The position numbers and the translations under genes were made by a program. From NCBI GenBank assembly GCA_015655355.1, contig JAATFG010000045.1:1-64000 (forward strand): a stretch of DNA of 64,000 bases, written 5' to 3'. The notes beneath the pieces are model-generated. The model made no database searches. It was not told the origin of the DNA and saw only the letters and a list, made by a program, of their open reading frames with translations. This DNA comes from Lysobacterales bacterium. GTDB lineage: Bacteria; Pseudomonadota; Gammaproteobacteria; Xanthomonadales; Xanthomonadaceae. Shown piece after piece: positions 9,664-18,639 of the stretch (the first letter of the stretch is position 1; each line of letters opens with the position of its first letter).

Positions 9664-10299
9664 TCAAGCCCCCGCGTCGAAGGCGCGCACGGCCGCGACG
9701 AAGGCCCGCATCTTCGCCGCATCCTTGATTCCCGGCGCGGTTTCGATGCCGCTGGACACGTCGACGCCCCAGGGCCGCGCGATGCGCAGCGCCTGTGCGA
9801 CGTTGTCTGCATCCAAGCCGCCGGCCAGCAACAGCGGCGTGTCGGTGGCCTGCGGCATCCGCGTCCAGTCGAAGGCTTTGCCCGAACCACCCTGCTCGCC
9901 CGCGCCGTGGCCGTCGAGCAAAAATGCGGACGCATGCGGGTATTCGGAAAACCGCGCAGCCACATCGATGCCCGCCTCGCCCATCGCCAGCGCTTTCCAG
10001 AATGGCAGGCCGAATTGCGCGGCGAACGCACCGGTTTCGCCGCCGTGGAATTGCAGCGCGTCGGGCTGCACGATTTCGATGATCACGCGCACTTCCTCGG
10101 CCGCGTTGTCCATGCACAGCGCGACCACGCCGATGCCCTTCGGCACCCGCAGGCGCAGCGCCTCGGCCTGTCGCAGCGCCAGCTTGCGCGGGCTGTGCGG
10201 CGCGAAGACCAGGCCGATGAAATCCACGCCGAGTTCGATGGCCGATTCGACATCGACGGCGCGGGTGAAACCACAGAACTTGATGCGCGTGTGGTTCAT
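9664..10299 (-). CDS. trpF: phosphoribosylanthranilate isomerase
   Basis: Third step of tryptophan synthesis, an Amadori rearrangement of phosphoribosylanthranilate. The 211-residue TIM barrel has the catalytic cysteine C9 (KFCGFTR) and the general acid D129 (FLLDG), and ends with the phosphate-binding [11 protein letters not shown]. Its ATG (10299) overlaps the truA stop (10296) by 4 nt, so the two are translationally coupled. trpB follows after 215 bp. Confidence 0.95.
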   Translation of the reverse strand: MNHTRIKFCGFTRAVDVESAIELGVDFIGLVFAPHSPRKLALRQAEALRLRVPKGIGVVALCMDNAAEEVRVIIEIVQPDALQFHGGETGAFAAQFGLPFWKALAMGEAGIDVAARFSEYPHASAFLLDGHGAGEQGGSGKAFDWTRMPQATDTPLLLAGGLDADNVAQALRIARPWGVDVSSGIETAPGIKDAAKMRAFVAAVRAFDAGA

Positions 10300-11105
10300 G
10301 CGTGCAAGGTAACGCTTTCAGGAAGATTCCACTTCGCGTCGTACAGCGGGCCGACGAACAGCAGGCCGGCGGCCGGCGCGGTCGGGCCGGCAAGGGTTCG
10401 ATCCTTCGCGGCAAGCAGCTCGGCGATCCATTCAACCGGCCTTTCGCCGCGGCCGACCAGCAGCAGCGAGCCGACGATGTTGCGCACCATGTGGTGCAGG
10501 AAGGCATTGGCCTGCACGTCGACGATCACTTCCTCGCCCTCGCGCCGCACCGAGATTTGGTGCAGGTTGCGCATCGGATGCGTGGCCTGGCATTCGGCGC
10601 TGCGGAAGCTGGAGAAATCGTTTTCGCCGCGCAACGCCTGCGCGGCGGCGTGCATCGCGGCGGCATCAAGCGCGTGGTGTTCCCAGCCCAGGAACTGGCG
10701 CTGCAGCGTCGGCCGCACCTGGCGGTTGAGGATGCGGTAGCGATAGCGTCGCGCGCGCGCGGAAAAGCGCGCGGAAAAATCGTCGGCGACGTCCACGCAC
10801 CACAACGCGCCGATGCCCGGCGGCAAGCGGCTGGTGCTGCCGAGCACCCAGCCGCGCGGGCTGCGTTGCACCTGCGTGTCGAAATGCACGACCTGGCACT
10901 GGCCATGCACGCCGGCATCGGTGCGGCCGGCGCAGATCGTGGCGATGGGTTCGGCGGCAACCGACGACAGCGCCAGTTCCAGCGCTTCCTGCACGGAATT
11001 GGCCTCCAGCGGCGATGCGGCCTCGCGCGCGCCACCGGGCTTGCTCAGGCGTTGCCAGCCGAGAAAGCCGCTGCCGTCGTATTCGACGCCGAGCGCGTAA
11101 CGCAC
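10296..11105 (-). CDS. truA: tRNA pseudouridine(38-40) synthase
   Basis: Isomerises uridines 38-40 in the anticodon arm of many tRNAs. The 269-residue protein has the catalytic aspartate D63 in [10 protein letters not shown] and the C-terminal [11 protein letters not shown] motif of TruA. It starts 9 nt after the fimV-like gene and overlaps trpF, forming a fimV-truA-trpF run that is common in this order. Confidence 0.96.
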   Translation of the reverse strand: MRYALGVEYDGSGFLGWQRLSKPGGAREAASPLEANSVQEALELALSSVAAEPIATICAGRTDAGVHGQCQVVHFDTQVQRSPRGWVLGSTSRLPPGIGALWCVDVADDFSARFSARARRYRYRILNRQVRPTLQRQFLGWEHHALDAAAMHAAAQALRGENDFSSFRSAECQATHPMRNLHQISVRREGEEVIVDVQANAFLHHMVRNIVGSLLLVGRGERPVEWIAELLAAKDRTLAGPTAPAAGLLFVGPLYDAKWNLPESVTLHA

Positions 11106-11114
11106 GGCCTCGGG

Positions 11115-12890
11115 TCAACCCAGCTCGCGCAGCAGTTGCGCGGCTTCGTCGCGCGCGACGGCATCGTTGCCGGCCAGCACTTCGCCCAGCAGGCTGCGCG
11201 CGGTGACGACGTCACCCATGTCCTTGTAGGCGATGGCCAGCTCGAGGCGCTCGCGCCCGGCCGGCGCCGGATTGAGCGAGACGCTGGTCGCCACATCGCC
11301 GCCGCCGACATGCCAGGTCGGCTTGCCCAGCGGTTCGGACGATGGCGCAGCGGGCACTTCGGCCTCCTGTTCGCGCACGAACAGCTCGCCGGTATGCGAG
11401 TTGGTCGGAATCGGCGGCAGCTTCGAGGCATCGAACTTCCGCGACGTCACCGGCTTGTCGCCGCGCGCGCGCGCGATCAGCCAGCCGAGGCCGAGGCCGA
11501 GCAACAGCAGGCCCAAACCGCCCCACAGCCATGCGCTCGATGCCGACGCCTGGGTTTCATTCTTGCCGAGGTTGTGCTGCGCCGAAGCCAGATCGCTGTC
11601 CTTCATCGCGATCAGCTTGGTCTGGTCGGTCTTGATCTTTTCCAGCTCGGCGACCTGCGAACGCAGTTGCTGCACTTCGGCATCGCGCGTGGCAAGGTCC
11701 TCTTTCGCCTGCTGCAATGGCGTGTTCTCAAGCATGTCGCCCTTCCCTCCGGCCTGCGTGCCGGACGTTGTTCCCTCGCGCTTGCCCGCAGCGGTGGCCG
11801 GCGCGATTTCGAGATGTCCCTGCGCATCCGCCGCCGCAGCGGACGCGATCGCCGCGGGCGGCGACGCGGCTTTCGCCACCGCGCCCCCCAGGGGTTGCGG
11901 CAGCGGCTTGCGGAACTGCTTCCAGTCGCGCCAATCGGCCATCTGCTGGCGCACCATCGCACCGGCGTCGGCCTGGTTCAAGGCGGCCAGTTCGGCGCTC
12001 GGCGGCAGCTTCAGCACCGCACCGGCCTTCAGCAGATTGATGTTGCCCTTGATGAAGGCGTCCGGATTGGCGCGCAGCAGCGCGAGCATGGTCTGGTCGA
12101 GGCTGTACCCGGCGCCGAGTTGCGTGGCGATTTCGGACAGCGTCTGCCCGTCGTGCACGGCGGTGCGTCCGCCTTCCTTCAAGGCCTTCGCGCTGGCCTT
12201 GACCAGCGCATGGGTCGACGGCGACGGCGACGGCGCGCGGCGCGGTGGCGCGGGTACGGATGTCGACGCAGCGACCGGCGGCATGGGCGTCGGCAACGAC
12301 GAAGCCGCATTCTGCGCCATCGGTTGCGGTGCCTGCGGCTGCGCGGGCGGTTCCGGCGGCAGCGGCTGCGAAGCGATCGGCGCCGGCTCGGGCAGGCGTT
12401 CGATGGTGTTGCCTGGCGCGGCTTCCGGTGCCTCGATCCGCGGTTCGGATGCACTGGCGACGGTGCCCGGCACGTTGACCAATGCCGAATATTCGCGCAC
12501 CAGCCGACCCTGGCCCCAATCGACTTCGACCAGGAAGTTGAGCATCGCCTGGGTCACCGGCGTGGCGCCGGTGACGCGGATCACCGGCTTGCCGTCGTCG
12601 GACAGGGCGACGGCGAAATTGAGTTCGCGCACCAGGCCGGTCGGACGCTGCAGGCCGACGCGCTCGAAGGTGTCGGCCGAGGCGAGCTGCGCGGTGAGGT
12701 GCTCCATTTCCGCCGGATCGCTGGAAATCACCGGGATTTCCGCGACCAGCGGCTGGCCGGGACGCGACTTGACCTTGATGTCGCCCAGGCCCAGTGCGAA
12801 CGCGGCGCTGCTGGCCAGCATCAGGGCCAATGCCGCCGGCGCGCGCCAGCGGCGAACGGGATTCGGGCGGGATTGCGGGCGACGGTTCAT
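11115..12890 (-). CDS. fimV: FimV/HubP-like polar protein
   Basis: Inner-membrane protein of the FimV family, which in relatives organises the cell pole and type IV pilus. Of 591 residues: signal peptide to about 32, the FimV N-terminal domain (GLGDIKVKS onward), a proline-rich stretch (160-225), a LysM-like peptidoglycan-binding segment (about 243-295), a coiled coil (393-435), one transmembrane helix (454-473) and a short C-terminal helical FimV cap at the end. It is short for the family because the acidic cytoplasmic region is reduced. ATG 12890 is chosen because the signal peptide follows; the frame is open to 12983. Confidence 0.85.
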   Translation of the reverse strand: MNRRPQSRPNPVRRWRAPAALALMLASSAAFALGLGDIKVKSRPGQPLVAEIPVISSDPAEMEHLTAQLASADTFERVGLQRPTGLVRELNFAVALSDDGKPVIRVTGATPVTQAMLNFLVEVDWGQGRLVREYSALVNVPGTVASASEPRIEAPEAAPGNTIERLPEPAPIASQPLPPEPPAQPQAPQPMAQNAASSLPTPMPPVAASTSVPAPPRRAPSPSPSTHALVKASAKALKEGGRTAVHDGQTLSEIATQLGAGYSLDQTMLALLRANPDAFIKGNINLLKAGAVLKLPPSAELAALNQADAGAMVRQQMADWRDWKQFRKPLPQPLGGAVAKAASPPAAIASAAAADAQGHLEIAPATAAGKREGTTSGTQAGGKGDMLENTPLQQAKEDLATRDAEVQQLRSQVAELEKIKTDQTKLIAMKDSDLASAQHNLGKNETQASASSAWLWGGLGLLLLGLGLGWLIARARGDKPVTSRKFDASKLPPIPTNSHTGELFVREQEAEVPAAPSSEPLGKPTWHVGGGDVATSVSLNPAPAGRERLELAIAYKDMGDVVTARSLLGEVLAGNDAVARDEAAQLLRELG

Positions 12891-13025
12891 GCGGGAGCCT
12901 GTGGTCTCAACAGGCGAAATATAAGCGCAAACAAGGTGCTGGCACAGCTTCCTGTGTCGCAATCTGAGGAATTGACTGCCCATGTGACAGGGGCACGACG
13001 CAGCGTGCCTCCGCCCTGGCGGGGT

Positions 13026-14045
13026 TCATTCCGCCGCAACCAGCTCGGCCAGTTGCACCGCATTGAGCGCCGCGCCCTTGCGGATGTTGTCGGCGACGAC
13101 CCACAGGTTCAAACCGCGCGGATGCGAGAAGTCCTCGCGGATGCGGCCGACGTACACCGGGTCGGTGCCCGAGGCATGCGTCACCGGCGTCGGATAGCCA
13201 CCGGCCTTGCGCTCATCGACGACCTTCACGCCCGGCGCCTTCTGCAGCAACGCGCGCGCTTCCTCGGCGCTGATCTTCTTCCTGGTCTCGATGTTCACCG
13301 CTTCGCTGTGGCCATAGAACACCGGCACGCGCACCGCGGTCGGATTCACCAGGATGTTCTTGTCACCGAGGATCTTCTGCGTCTCCCACACCAGCTTCAT
13401 CTCTTCCTTGGTGTAGCCGTTGGGCTGGAAGTCGTCGATGTGCGGGATCAGGTTGAAGGCGATCTGCTGCGGGAACTTCTTCGGCTCGATCTGCTGGAAG
13501 TTGAGCAGTTCGGCGGTCTGCTTGCCGAGTTCCTCCATGCCGCTGCGACCGGCGCCGGACACCGACTGGTAGGTCGCGATGTTGATGCGCTCGATGCCGT
13601 AGCCGTCGTGGATCGGCTTGAGCACCGGCATCAACTGCATCGTGCTGCAGTTCGGATTGGCGATGATGCCGCGCGGGCGGTTCTTCGCTTCCCGCGGATT
13701 GACTTCGCTGACCACCAGCGGCACGTCGTCGTCGTAGCGGAAGGTCGAGGAGTTGTCGATCACCACCGCGCCGGCGGCGGCGAACTTCGGCGCGTATTCC
13801 TTCGACACGCTGCCGCCCGCCGAGAACAGCGCGATGTCCACGCCGGCCGGGTCGAACGTGGCCAGGTCCTGCACGATGATTTTCCGGTTTTTGAACTCCA
13901 CTTCGCCGCCGGCCGAGCGTTCGCTGGCCAGCGCGACCAGTTCCGACACCGGGAAGTTGCGCTCGGCCAGGATGGCGAGCATGGTTTCGCCGACGGCGCC
14001 CGTGGCACCGACGACCGCGACCTTGAAGCGGCGTTGTTCGTTCAT
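13026..14045 (-). CDS. asd: aspartate-semialdehyde dehydrogenase
   Basis: NADPH-dependent reduction of aspartyl phosphate to the semialdehyde, the branch point to lysine/diaminopimelate, threonine and methionine. The 339-residue protein has the N-terminal VVGATGAVG dinucleotide motif (11-19), the catalytic C133 in NPNCSTMQ and a histidine in the FYGHSEAV region. ATG 14045 removes a 20-residue arginine-rich extension in the longer frame. asd before fimV and truA is a familiar gene order. Confidence 0.95.
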   Translation of the reverse strand: MNEQRRFKVAVVGATGAVGETMLAILAERNFPVSELVALASERSAGGEVEFKNRKIIVQDLATFDPAGVDIALFSAGGSVSKEYAPKFAAAGAVVIDNSSTFRYDDDVPLVVSEVNPREAKNRPRGIIANPNCSTMQLMPVLKPIHDGYGIERINIATYQSVSGAGRSGMEELGKQTAELLNFQQIEPKKFPQQIAFNLIPHIDDFQPNGYTKEEMKLVWETQKILGDKNILVNPTAVRVPVFYGHSEAVNIETRKKISAEEARALLQKAPGVKVVDERKAGGYPTPVTHASGTDPVYVGRIREDFSHPRGLNLWVVADNIRKGAALNAVQLAELVAAE

Positions 14046-14154
14046 TATCTCTGTGACTTCGACTGGGACCGCGCGACGCCCCATGCGCCGCGTGCGGGTG
14101 CGCAAGTCTAGCCGAAAGCCGCGGCAGCCGGCTCGGCGGTTGCCGCTGCAACGC

Positions 14155-15252
14155 TCAATCGGCGATGGCGCCCGGAATCCGCGGCGAAATCTCGCCGACG
14201 TCGCCGCATTGCGCGCGATGGCGCAGGGCGTGGTCGATCAGCACCAGCGCCATCATCGCCTCGGCGATCGGCGTGGCGCGGATGCCGACGCACGGATCAT
14301 GGCGGCCGGTCGTCACCACTTCGATCACGTCGCCGTGGATGTCCACGCTTTCGCCGGGAATGCGCAGGCTCGACGTCGGCTTCAGCGCGATCGACGCGAC
14401 CACTTGCTGGCCGGTGGAAATGCCGCCGAGGATGCCGCCGGCGTGATTCGACTTGAACCCTTGCGGCGCGATCAGGTCGCGATGTTCGGTGCCTTTCTGC
14501 GACACGACATCGAAACCGTCGCCGATCTCGACGCCCTTCACCGCATTGATGCTCATCAGCGCCGCGGCCAAGTCGCCGTCGAGCTTGCCGTAGATCGGTT
14601 CGCCCCAGCCCGGCGGCACGTTGTCGGCGACGACATTCACGCGCGCGCCGACAGAATCGCCGCTCTTGCGCAGCGCGTCCATGTAGCTTTCGAGTTCGTC
14701 GACCTGCGCCGCATGCGGCCAGAAGAACGGATTGGTTTCTACCACGTTCCAGTCGAAGCCTTGCGGCTTGATTTCGCCGAGCTGCGACAGGTAACCACGC
14801 ACCTCGACGTCGAAGTGTTGCTTCAACCATTTCTTCGCAACGACGGCAGCCGCCACGCGCATCGTCGTCTCGCGTGCCGACGAACGCCCGCCGCCGCGCG
14901 GATCGCGGATGCCGTACTTCTGCCAGTACGCATAATCCGCGTGGCCGGGACGGAACTGTTCGGCGATCTTCGCGTAATCCTTGCTGCGCTGGTCGGTGTT
15001 GCGGATCAGCAGTGCCAGCGGCGTGCCGGTGGTCTTGCCTTCGTACCAGCCGGACAGGATTTCGACTTCATCGGCCTCGTTGCGCGCCGACGTGTGCCGC
15101 GTCTTGCCGGTCGCGCGGCGGTCGAGGTCGTGGCGGAATTCCTCCGGCGAGATTTCCAGCCCCGGCGGGCAACCGTCGATCACGCAGCCGATCGCCGGCC
15201 CGTGCGATTCGCCGAAAGTGGTGACGCGGAACAGATGGCCGAATGTATTCAC
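14155..15252 (-). CDS. aroC: chorismate synthase
   Basis: Last step of the shikimate pathway, requiring reduced flavin. The 365-residue protein has the three AroC signatures: GESHG near the start, [16 protein letters not shown]-like in the middle ([11 protein letters not shown]) and the C-terminal [18 protein letters not shown] 15252 is the likely start (V-N-T-F-G-H-L-F-R); upstream codons in the open frame fall in a REP element. 97 bp separate it from prmB upstream. Confidence 0.95.
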   Translation of the reverse strand: MNTFGHLFRVTTFGESHGPAIGCVIDGCPPGLEISPEEFRHDLDRRATGKTRHTSARNEADEVEILSGWYEGKTTGTPLALLIRNTDQRSKDYAKIAEQFRPGHADYAYWQKYGIRDPRGGGRSSARETTMRVAAAVVAKKWLKQHFDVEVRGYLSQLGEIKPQGFDWNVVETNPFFWPHAAQVDELESYMDALRKSGDSVGARVNVVADNVPPGWGEPIYGKLDGDLAAALMSINAVKGVEIGDGFDVVSQKGTEHRDLIAPQGFKSNHAGGILGGISTGQQVVASIALKPTSSLRIPGESVDIHGDVIEVVTTGRHDPCVGIRATPIAEAMMALVLIDHALRHRAQCGDVGEISPRIPGAIAD

Positions 15253-15263
15253 GTGGTTTTGCT

Positions 15264-15348
15264 CGTCGTTCCGGCGCAAGCCGGAACCCAGTGTCTTTGA
15301 TTTTTCGCTGGGAAAGTCGCTGGATTCCGGACTTTCGTCGGAATGACG
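15264..15348. repeat. REP-like palindrome pair between prmB and aroC
   Basis: Two inverted arms: CGTCGTTCCGGCGCAAGCCG continuing GAACCCAG (15264-15291), and CTGGATTCCGGACTTTCGTC continuing GGAATGACG (15320-15348). Each arm is itself an imperfect hairpin. The same family occurs at 22490-22515 and 42870-42952. In the prmB-aroC transcript it would form a strong structure just before the aroC start. Confidence 0.8.
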
Positions 15349-15349
15349 G

Positions 15350-16279
15350 CTACTTTCGTTCGTCGGCGAGCAGCGTGATCTGCTCCGCATGGAGGCGCAA
15401 TTCCTGCGCTTCCACCGCGAAGATGCCCATCTGCCCGACCTTGAATTCGATCCAGAAGAATTCCACGTCCGGCAGCAGCTTGACCAGGTGCTGTTCGGAT
15501 TCGCCGACTTCGCAGATCAGCAGGCCGTCGTCGCTCAAATGCATCGGCGCGTCGCGCAGTATTTTCAGGACCAGATCGAGGCCATCGTCGCCGGCGCGCA
15601 GGCCGAGTTCCGGCTCGTACGAATATTCCTGCGGCAGCGCGTCGGTTTCGTCGTTGGTGACGTACGGCGGATTCGTCACGATCAATTCATAAGTCTTGCC
15701 CTGCAAACCGTCGAACAGGTTGGACTTGATCAGCTCGACGTTATGCGCATGCAGCACGGCCTTGTTTTCCTGCGCCAGCGACAGCGCATCGTCGCTGATG
15801 TCGACGCCGTCGACCTGCCACTCCGGGTTGTAGTGGCCCATCGCGATCGCGATGCAGCCTGAGCCGGTGCACAGGTCGAGCGCACGCCGCACGTCGCGTC
15901 CGGCCAGCCACGGCTCGAAGCCGGACAGGATCAGTTCGGCGATCGGCGAACGCGGCACCAGCGCGCGCTTGTCGGACTTGAACGCAAGGTTGGCGAACCA
16001 CGCTTCGCCGATCAGGTACGCCGCCGGCACGCGCTCGCCGATGCGGCGCTCGAACAGCTTGAGGATCGCGTCCTTCTCCTCGCGCAGCAGGCGCGACTGG
16101 CCATAGGCCGGCGACAAATCCGGCGGCAGGTGCAACGCGTGCAACACGAGGCTGGTGGCTTCGTCCAGCGCGTTGTCGTGGCTGTGGCCGAAGGTCAGGC
16201 CGGCGGCGTTGAAACGGCTGGCGCCGTGGCGGATGAAGTCGATGATCGTGTGCAGTTCGGCGGCCGGACTGTCGGACAT
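15350..16279 (-). CDS. prmB: 50S ribosomal protein L3 N5-glutamine methyltransferase
   Basis: SAM-dependent methyltransferase that modifies a glutamine of ribosomal protein L3. The 309-residue protein has the helical N-terminal domain, the SAM-binding [14 protein letters not shown] motif and the NPPY catalytic tetrad shared by PrmB, PrmC and HemK; length and the [11 protein letters not shown] motif fit PrmB rather than PrmC. ATG 16279 is chosen over a much longer frame to 16561. It lies upstream of aroC, as in many gammaproteobacteria. Confidence 0.92.
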   Translation of the reverse strand: MSDSPAAELHTIIDFIRHGASRFNAAGLTFGHSHDNALDEATSLVLHALHLPPDLSPAYGQSRLLREEKDAILKLFERRIGERVPAAYLIGEAWFANLAFKSDKRALVPRSPIAELILSGFEPWLAGRDVRRALDLCTGSGCIAIAMGHYNPEWQVDGVDISDDALSLAQENKAVLHAHNVELIKSNLFDGLQGKTYELIVTNPPYVTNDETDALPQEYSYEPELGLRAGDDGLDLVLKILRDAPMHLSDDGLLICEVGESEQHLVKLLPDVEFFWIEFKVGQMGIFAVEAQELRLHAEQITLLADERK

Positions 16280-16382
16280 GGCGCGGGCTCGTGGAGGCAA
16301 TGCGGGGGATAGCGTGGCGATTATAGGGGTTCCGGCCGGGCGAACCGGTATCATGTGCAATCCTTCCGCCGTGCAACGCCAG

Positions 16383-17030
16383 ATGTTCGACCGCAAGCTC
16401 CTCGCCGTCCTGATCGTCGCCATCGCCGCCGGCCTTGGCCTGTTCGCCGCGCTCAAGTTCTTCGGCCACGACGCGGCGCGGCGCCCGGCCTTGCAGGCCA
16501 CGCTGCTGTATCCGCAGCCGCGCAACGTGCCCGATTTCTCGCTGCAACAAAGCGACGGCACGCAACTGACCAGCGGCGAGTTGCACGGCCACTGGACCCT
16601 GCTCTACATCGGCTACACCTTCTGCCCGGACGTGTGCCCGACCACCCTGCAGGACCTGGCCCAGGCGCAGAAACAATGGACCGCACTGCCGGACAGCACC
16701 CGTCCGCGCCTGCTGTTCGTCTCGGTCGATCCGCAGCGCGACACGCCGGCGCGGCTCGGCGAATACGTGCACGCCTTCGATCCGGACACCCTGGCCGCGA
16801 CCGCCGACGCGGCGACGCTGGAGAATTTCGCGCGCGAATTCGGCCTGGTCTACATGAAGGTCGAAGGCCCGCATTTCGCTGAAAACCCGAACGATTATTC
16901 GATGGACCATTCGGCCAACCTGGTCCTGCTCGATCCGCAGGGCCGCATCGCCGGCACGCTGCGCCCGCCGTTCGAGCCGGCGAAGATCGCCGCCGACCTG
17001 ACCTTGCTGAGCAAGGAATCGCAGCCGTGA
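16383..17030 (+). CDS. SCO1/SenC family copper-dependent assembly protein
   Basis: Membrane-anchored thioredoxin-fold protein that delivers copper to cytochrome c oxidase CuA in relatives. The 215-residue protein has an N-terminal membrane anchor (6-27), the copper-binding C81-x3-C85 (TFCPDVCPT) and the third ligand H176 (SMDHSAN). ATG 16383 places the anchor at the N-terminus; ATG 16353 is an alternative with a 10-residue extension. Its TGA overlaps the GTG start of psd. Confidence 0.9.
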   Translation: MFDRKLLAVLIVAIAAGLGLFAALKFFGHDAARRPALQATLLYPQPRNVPDFSLQQSDGTQLTSGELHGHWTLLYIGYTFCPDVCPTTLQDLAQAQKQWTALPDSTRPRLLFVSVDPQRDTPARLGEYVHAFDPDTLAATADAATLENFAREFGLVYMKVEGPHFAENPNDYSMDHSANLVLLDPQGRIAGTLRPPFEPAKIAADLTLLSKESQP

Positions 17031-17869
17031 GTTTCGTCACCGCCCTGACCTACGTGCTGCCGCATCGCCTGCTGTCGTCGCTGGCGCGCAAGCTGGCGTA
17101 TTCGACCAACCCGGCGATCAAGCGGACCCTGATCGACACCGTCGCGCGCAAGTTCAACGTGGACCTGGACGAAGCCGCCGAACCGGATGCGGCGAAGTAT
17201 CCGAGCTTCAATGCCTTCTTCACCCGCGCGCTGAAACCCGGCGCACGCGTCGCCGACGCCGATCCGCGCAGCTTGCTGATGCCGGCCGACGGGCGCATCA
17301 GCCAGTGTGGCGACATCGTCGATGGCCATATTTTCCAGGCCAAGGGCAAAGGCTTCAGCACCGCCGCATTGCTCGGCGACGAGGCCGCCGCCGAACCTTT
17401 CCGCAACGGCATCTACGCGACCGTGTACCTGTCGCCGCGCGATTACCACCGCGTGCACATGCCCTTCGCCGGCGCACTGCGCGAAACCGTGCACGTGCCC
17501 GGCCGGCTTTTCAGCGTCGGCACCGACGCGGTGGCGAACGTGCAGGGCCTGTTCGCGCGCAACGAGCGCCTCGTGTGCCATTTCGACACCTCGTTCGGGC
17601 CGATGGCCTGCGTGATGGTCGGCGCGTTGCTCGTCTCTGGCGTGGAGACGGTATGGAGCGGCGTGGAGATTCCCGAATACGCCAGCGCGATCACCAAGAA
17701 GGATTGGCGCGGCAAAGGCATCAAGCTCGACCGCTTCGCCGAGATGGCGCGCTTCAACTACGGCAGCACGGTAATCGTGCTGCTGCCGCCAAGCGTGGCC
17801 AAGTTGAGCGATGCACTGAAGGCGGAAGCGCCGGTGAAGCTCGGCCAGAAACTGGCGATGCTGCTGTGA
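17027..17869 (+). CDS. psd: phosphatidylserine decarboxylase
   Basis: Makes phosphatidylethanolamine at the inner membrane. The 280-residue proenzyme has the family motifs [13 protein letters not shown] and DYHRVHMPF (catalytic histidine region) and the GST autocleavage site near residue 247 (FNYGSTVIV), which produces the pyruvoyl group. It starts with GTG (17027-17029), overlapping the SCO1 stop as GTGA, so translation is coupled. It is convergent with the NYN gene with only 4 bp between the stops. Confidence 0.95.
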   Translation: MSFVTALTYVLPHRLLSSLARKLAYSTNPAIKRTLIDTVARKFNVDLDEAAEPDAAKYPSFNAFFTRALKPGARVADADPRSLLMPADGRISQCGDIVDGHIFQAKGKGFSTAALLGDEAAAEPFRNGIYATVYLSPRDYHRVHMPFAGALRETVHVPGRLFSVGTDAVANVQGLFARNERLVCHFDTSFGPMACVMVGALLVSGVETVWSGVEIPEYASAITKKDWRGKGIKLDRFAEMARFNYGSTVIVLLPPSVAKLSDALKAEAPVKLGQKLAMLL

Positions 17870-17873
17870 ATCG

Positions 17874-18587
17874 TCACGACCTTTTGCGTATTCGCACGTA
17901 AACAGGTGCAGAAGCACCGCTCTCGCCGGCAGGAATCGGCTTCATGTCCAGGAATGTCTGCGCTCGAACCAGATCGCTGAGTTTCTTGTGCCCGAAATTG
18001 CGCGGATCGAACGAAGGATCCGCGGCAAGCAGGAAAGTCCCGACCGCACCCAACGCAGCCCAGCCATCATCACGCGTTGCGTCCTCGACAGCCTTCAACA
18101 ACATGGCCTTGAATGGATCGGCCTCTTGCTTGATGACGGGCTTGGCCGCACCTTCCGGCCTCAGGATTTCCGTATAGATGAACCTGTCGCAAGCCGCGAC
18201 AAAAGGCTTCGGCGTTTTCTGTTCGCCGAAGCCGTAAACCACACATCCAGATTCACGAAGCCGCGTTGCCAACCGAGTGAAATCGCTGTCCGACGACACG
18301 ATGCAGAAACCATCCACGTCGCCGGTGTGCAGCAAGTCCATCGCTTCGATGATGAGCGATGAGTCAGTGGCATTCTTGCCCTTCGTGTAAGCAAACTGCT
18401 GGATTGGCTGGATGGCAAAATCCAACAGCGCGCCCTTCCAGCCGGTCAAATTGGTCGTAGTCCAATCGCCATAGGCGCGCCGTACCGTAGCTATGCCGTA
18501 GCGAGCCACTTCGGCCAACAACTCTTTCGCAATACTGGCTTGCGCGTTGTCGGCATCGATCAATACGGCGAGTTTCTTGTCCGTCAT
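17874..18587 (-). CDS. NYN domain protein with C-terminal OST-HTH/LOTUS-like domain
   Basis: Predicted PIN-like ribonuclease. The 237-residue protein has a NYN (DUF88/LabA-type) domain to about residue 140 with the acidic metal-site residues D11, D13 (LIDADN), D75 and D100/D102 (SSDSDF). After a linker comes a C-terminal part (about 160-232) with the pattern of an OST-HTH/LOTUS RNA-binding domain (NFGHKKLSDLV). ATG 18587 follows a strong AGGAGG (8 nt spacing). Base composition looks less GC-rich than its neighbours. The RNA target is unknown. Confidence 0.85.
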   Translation of the reverse strand: MTDKKLAVLIDADNAQASIAKELLAEVARYGIATVRRAYGDWTTTNLTGWKGALLDFAIQPIQQFAYTKGKNATDSSLIIEAMDLLHTGDVDGFCIVSSDSDFTRLATRLRESGCVVYGFGEQKTPKPFVAACDRFIYTEILRPEGAAKPVIKQEADPFKAMLLKAVEDATRDDGWAALGAVGTFLLAADPSFDPRNFGHKKLSDLVRAQTFLDMKPIPAGESGASAPVYVRIRKRS

Positions 18588-18612
18588 GGCAACCACCTCC
18601 TGATTCCCAAAC

Positions 18613-18637
18613 AAAAGGCCGGAAATTCCGGCCTTTT
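18613..18637 (-). terminator. terminator after mltD
   Basis: Palindrome AAAAGGCCGG-AAATT-CCGGCCTTTT on both strands, 2 nt past the mltD stop and 25 nt before the NYN start codon. It probably ends the mltD transcript and insulates the NYN gene. Confidence 0.85.
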
Positions 18638-18639
18638 TA

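Noticed and set aside
10302-14111. A 1,269-codon open frame on the plus strand, opposite truA, fimV and asd
   Set aside because: It is an antisense shadow of GC-rich minus-strand genes; its residues are arginine-, alanine- and glycine-heavy with no domain pattern, and the opposite strand holds three well-supported genes.
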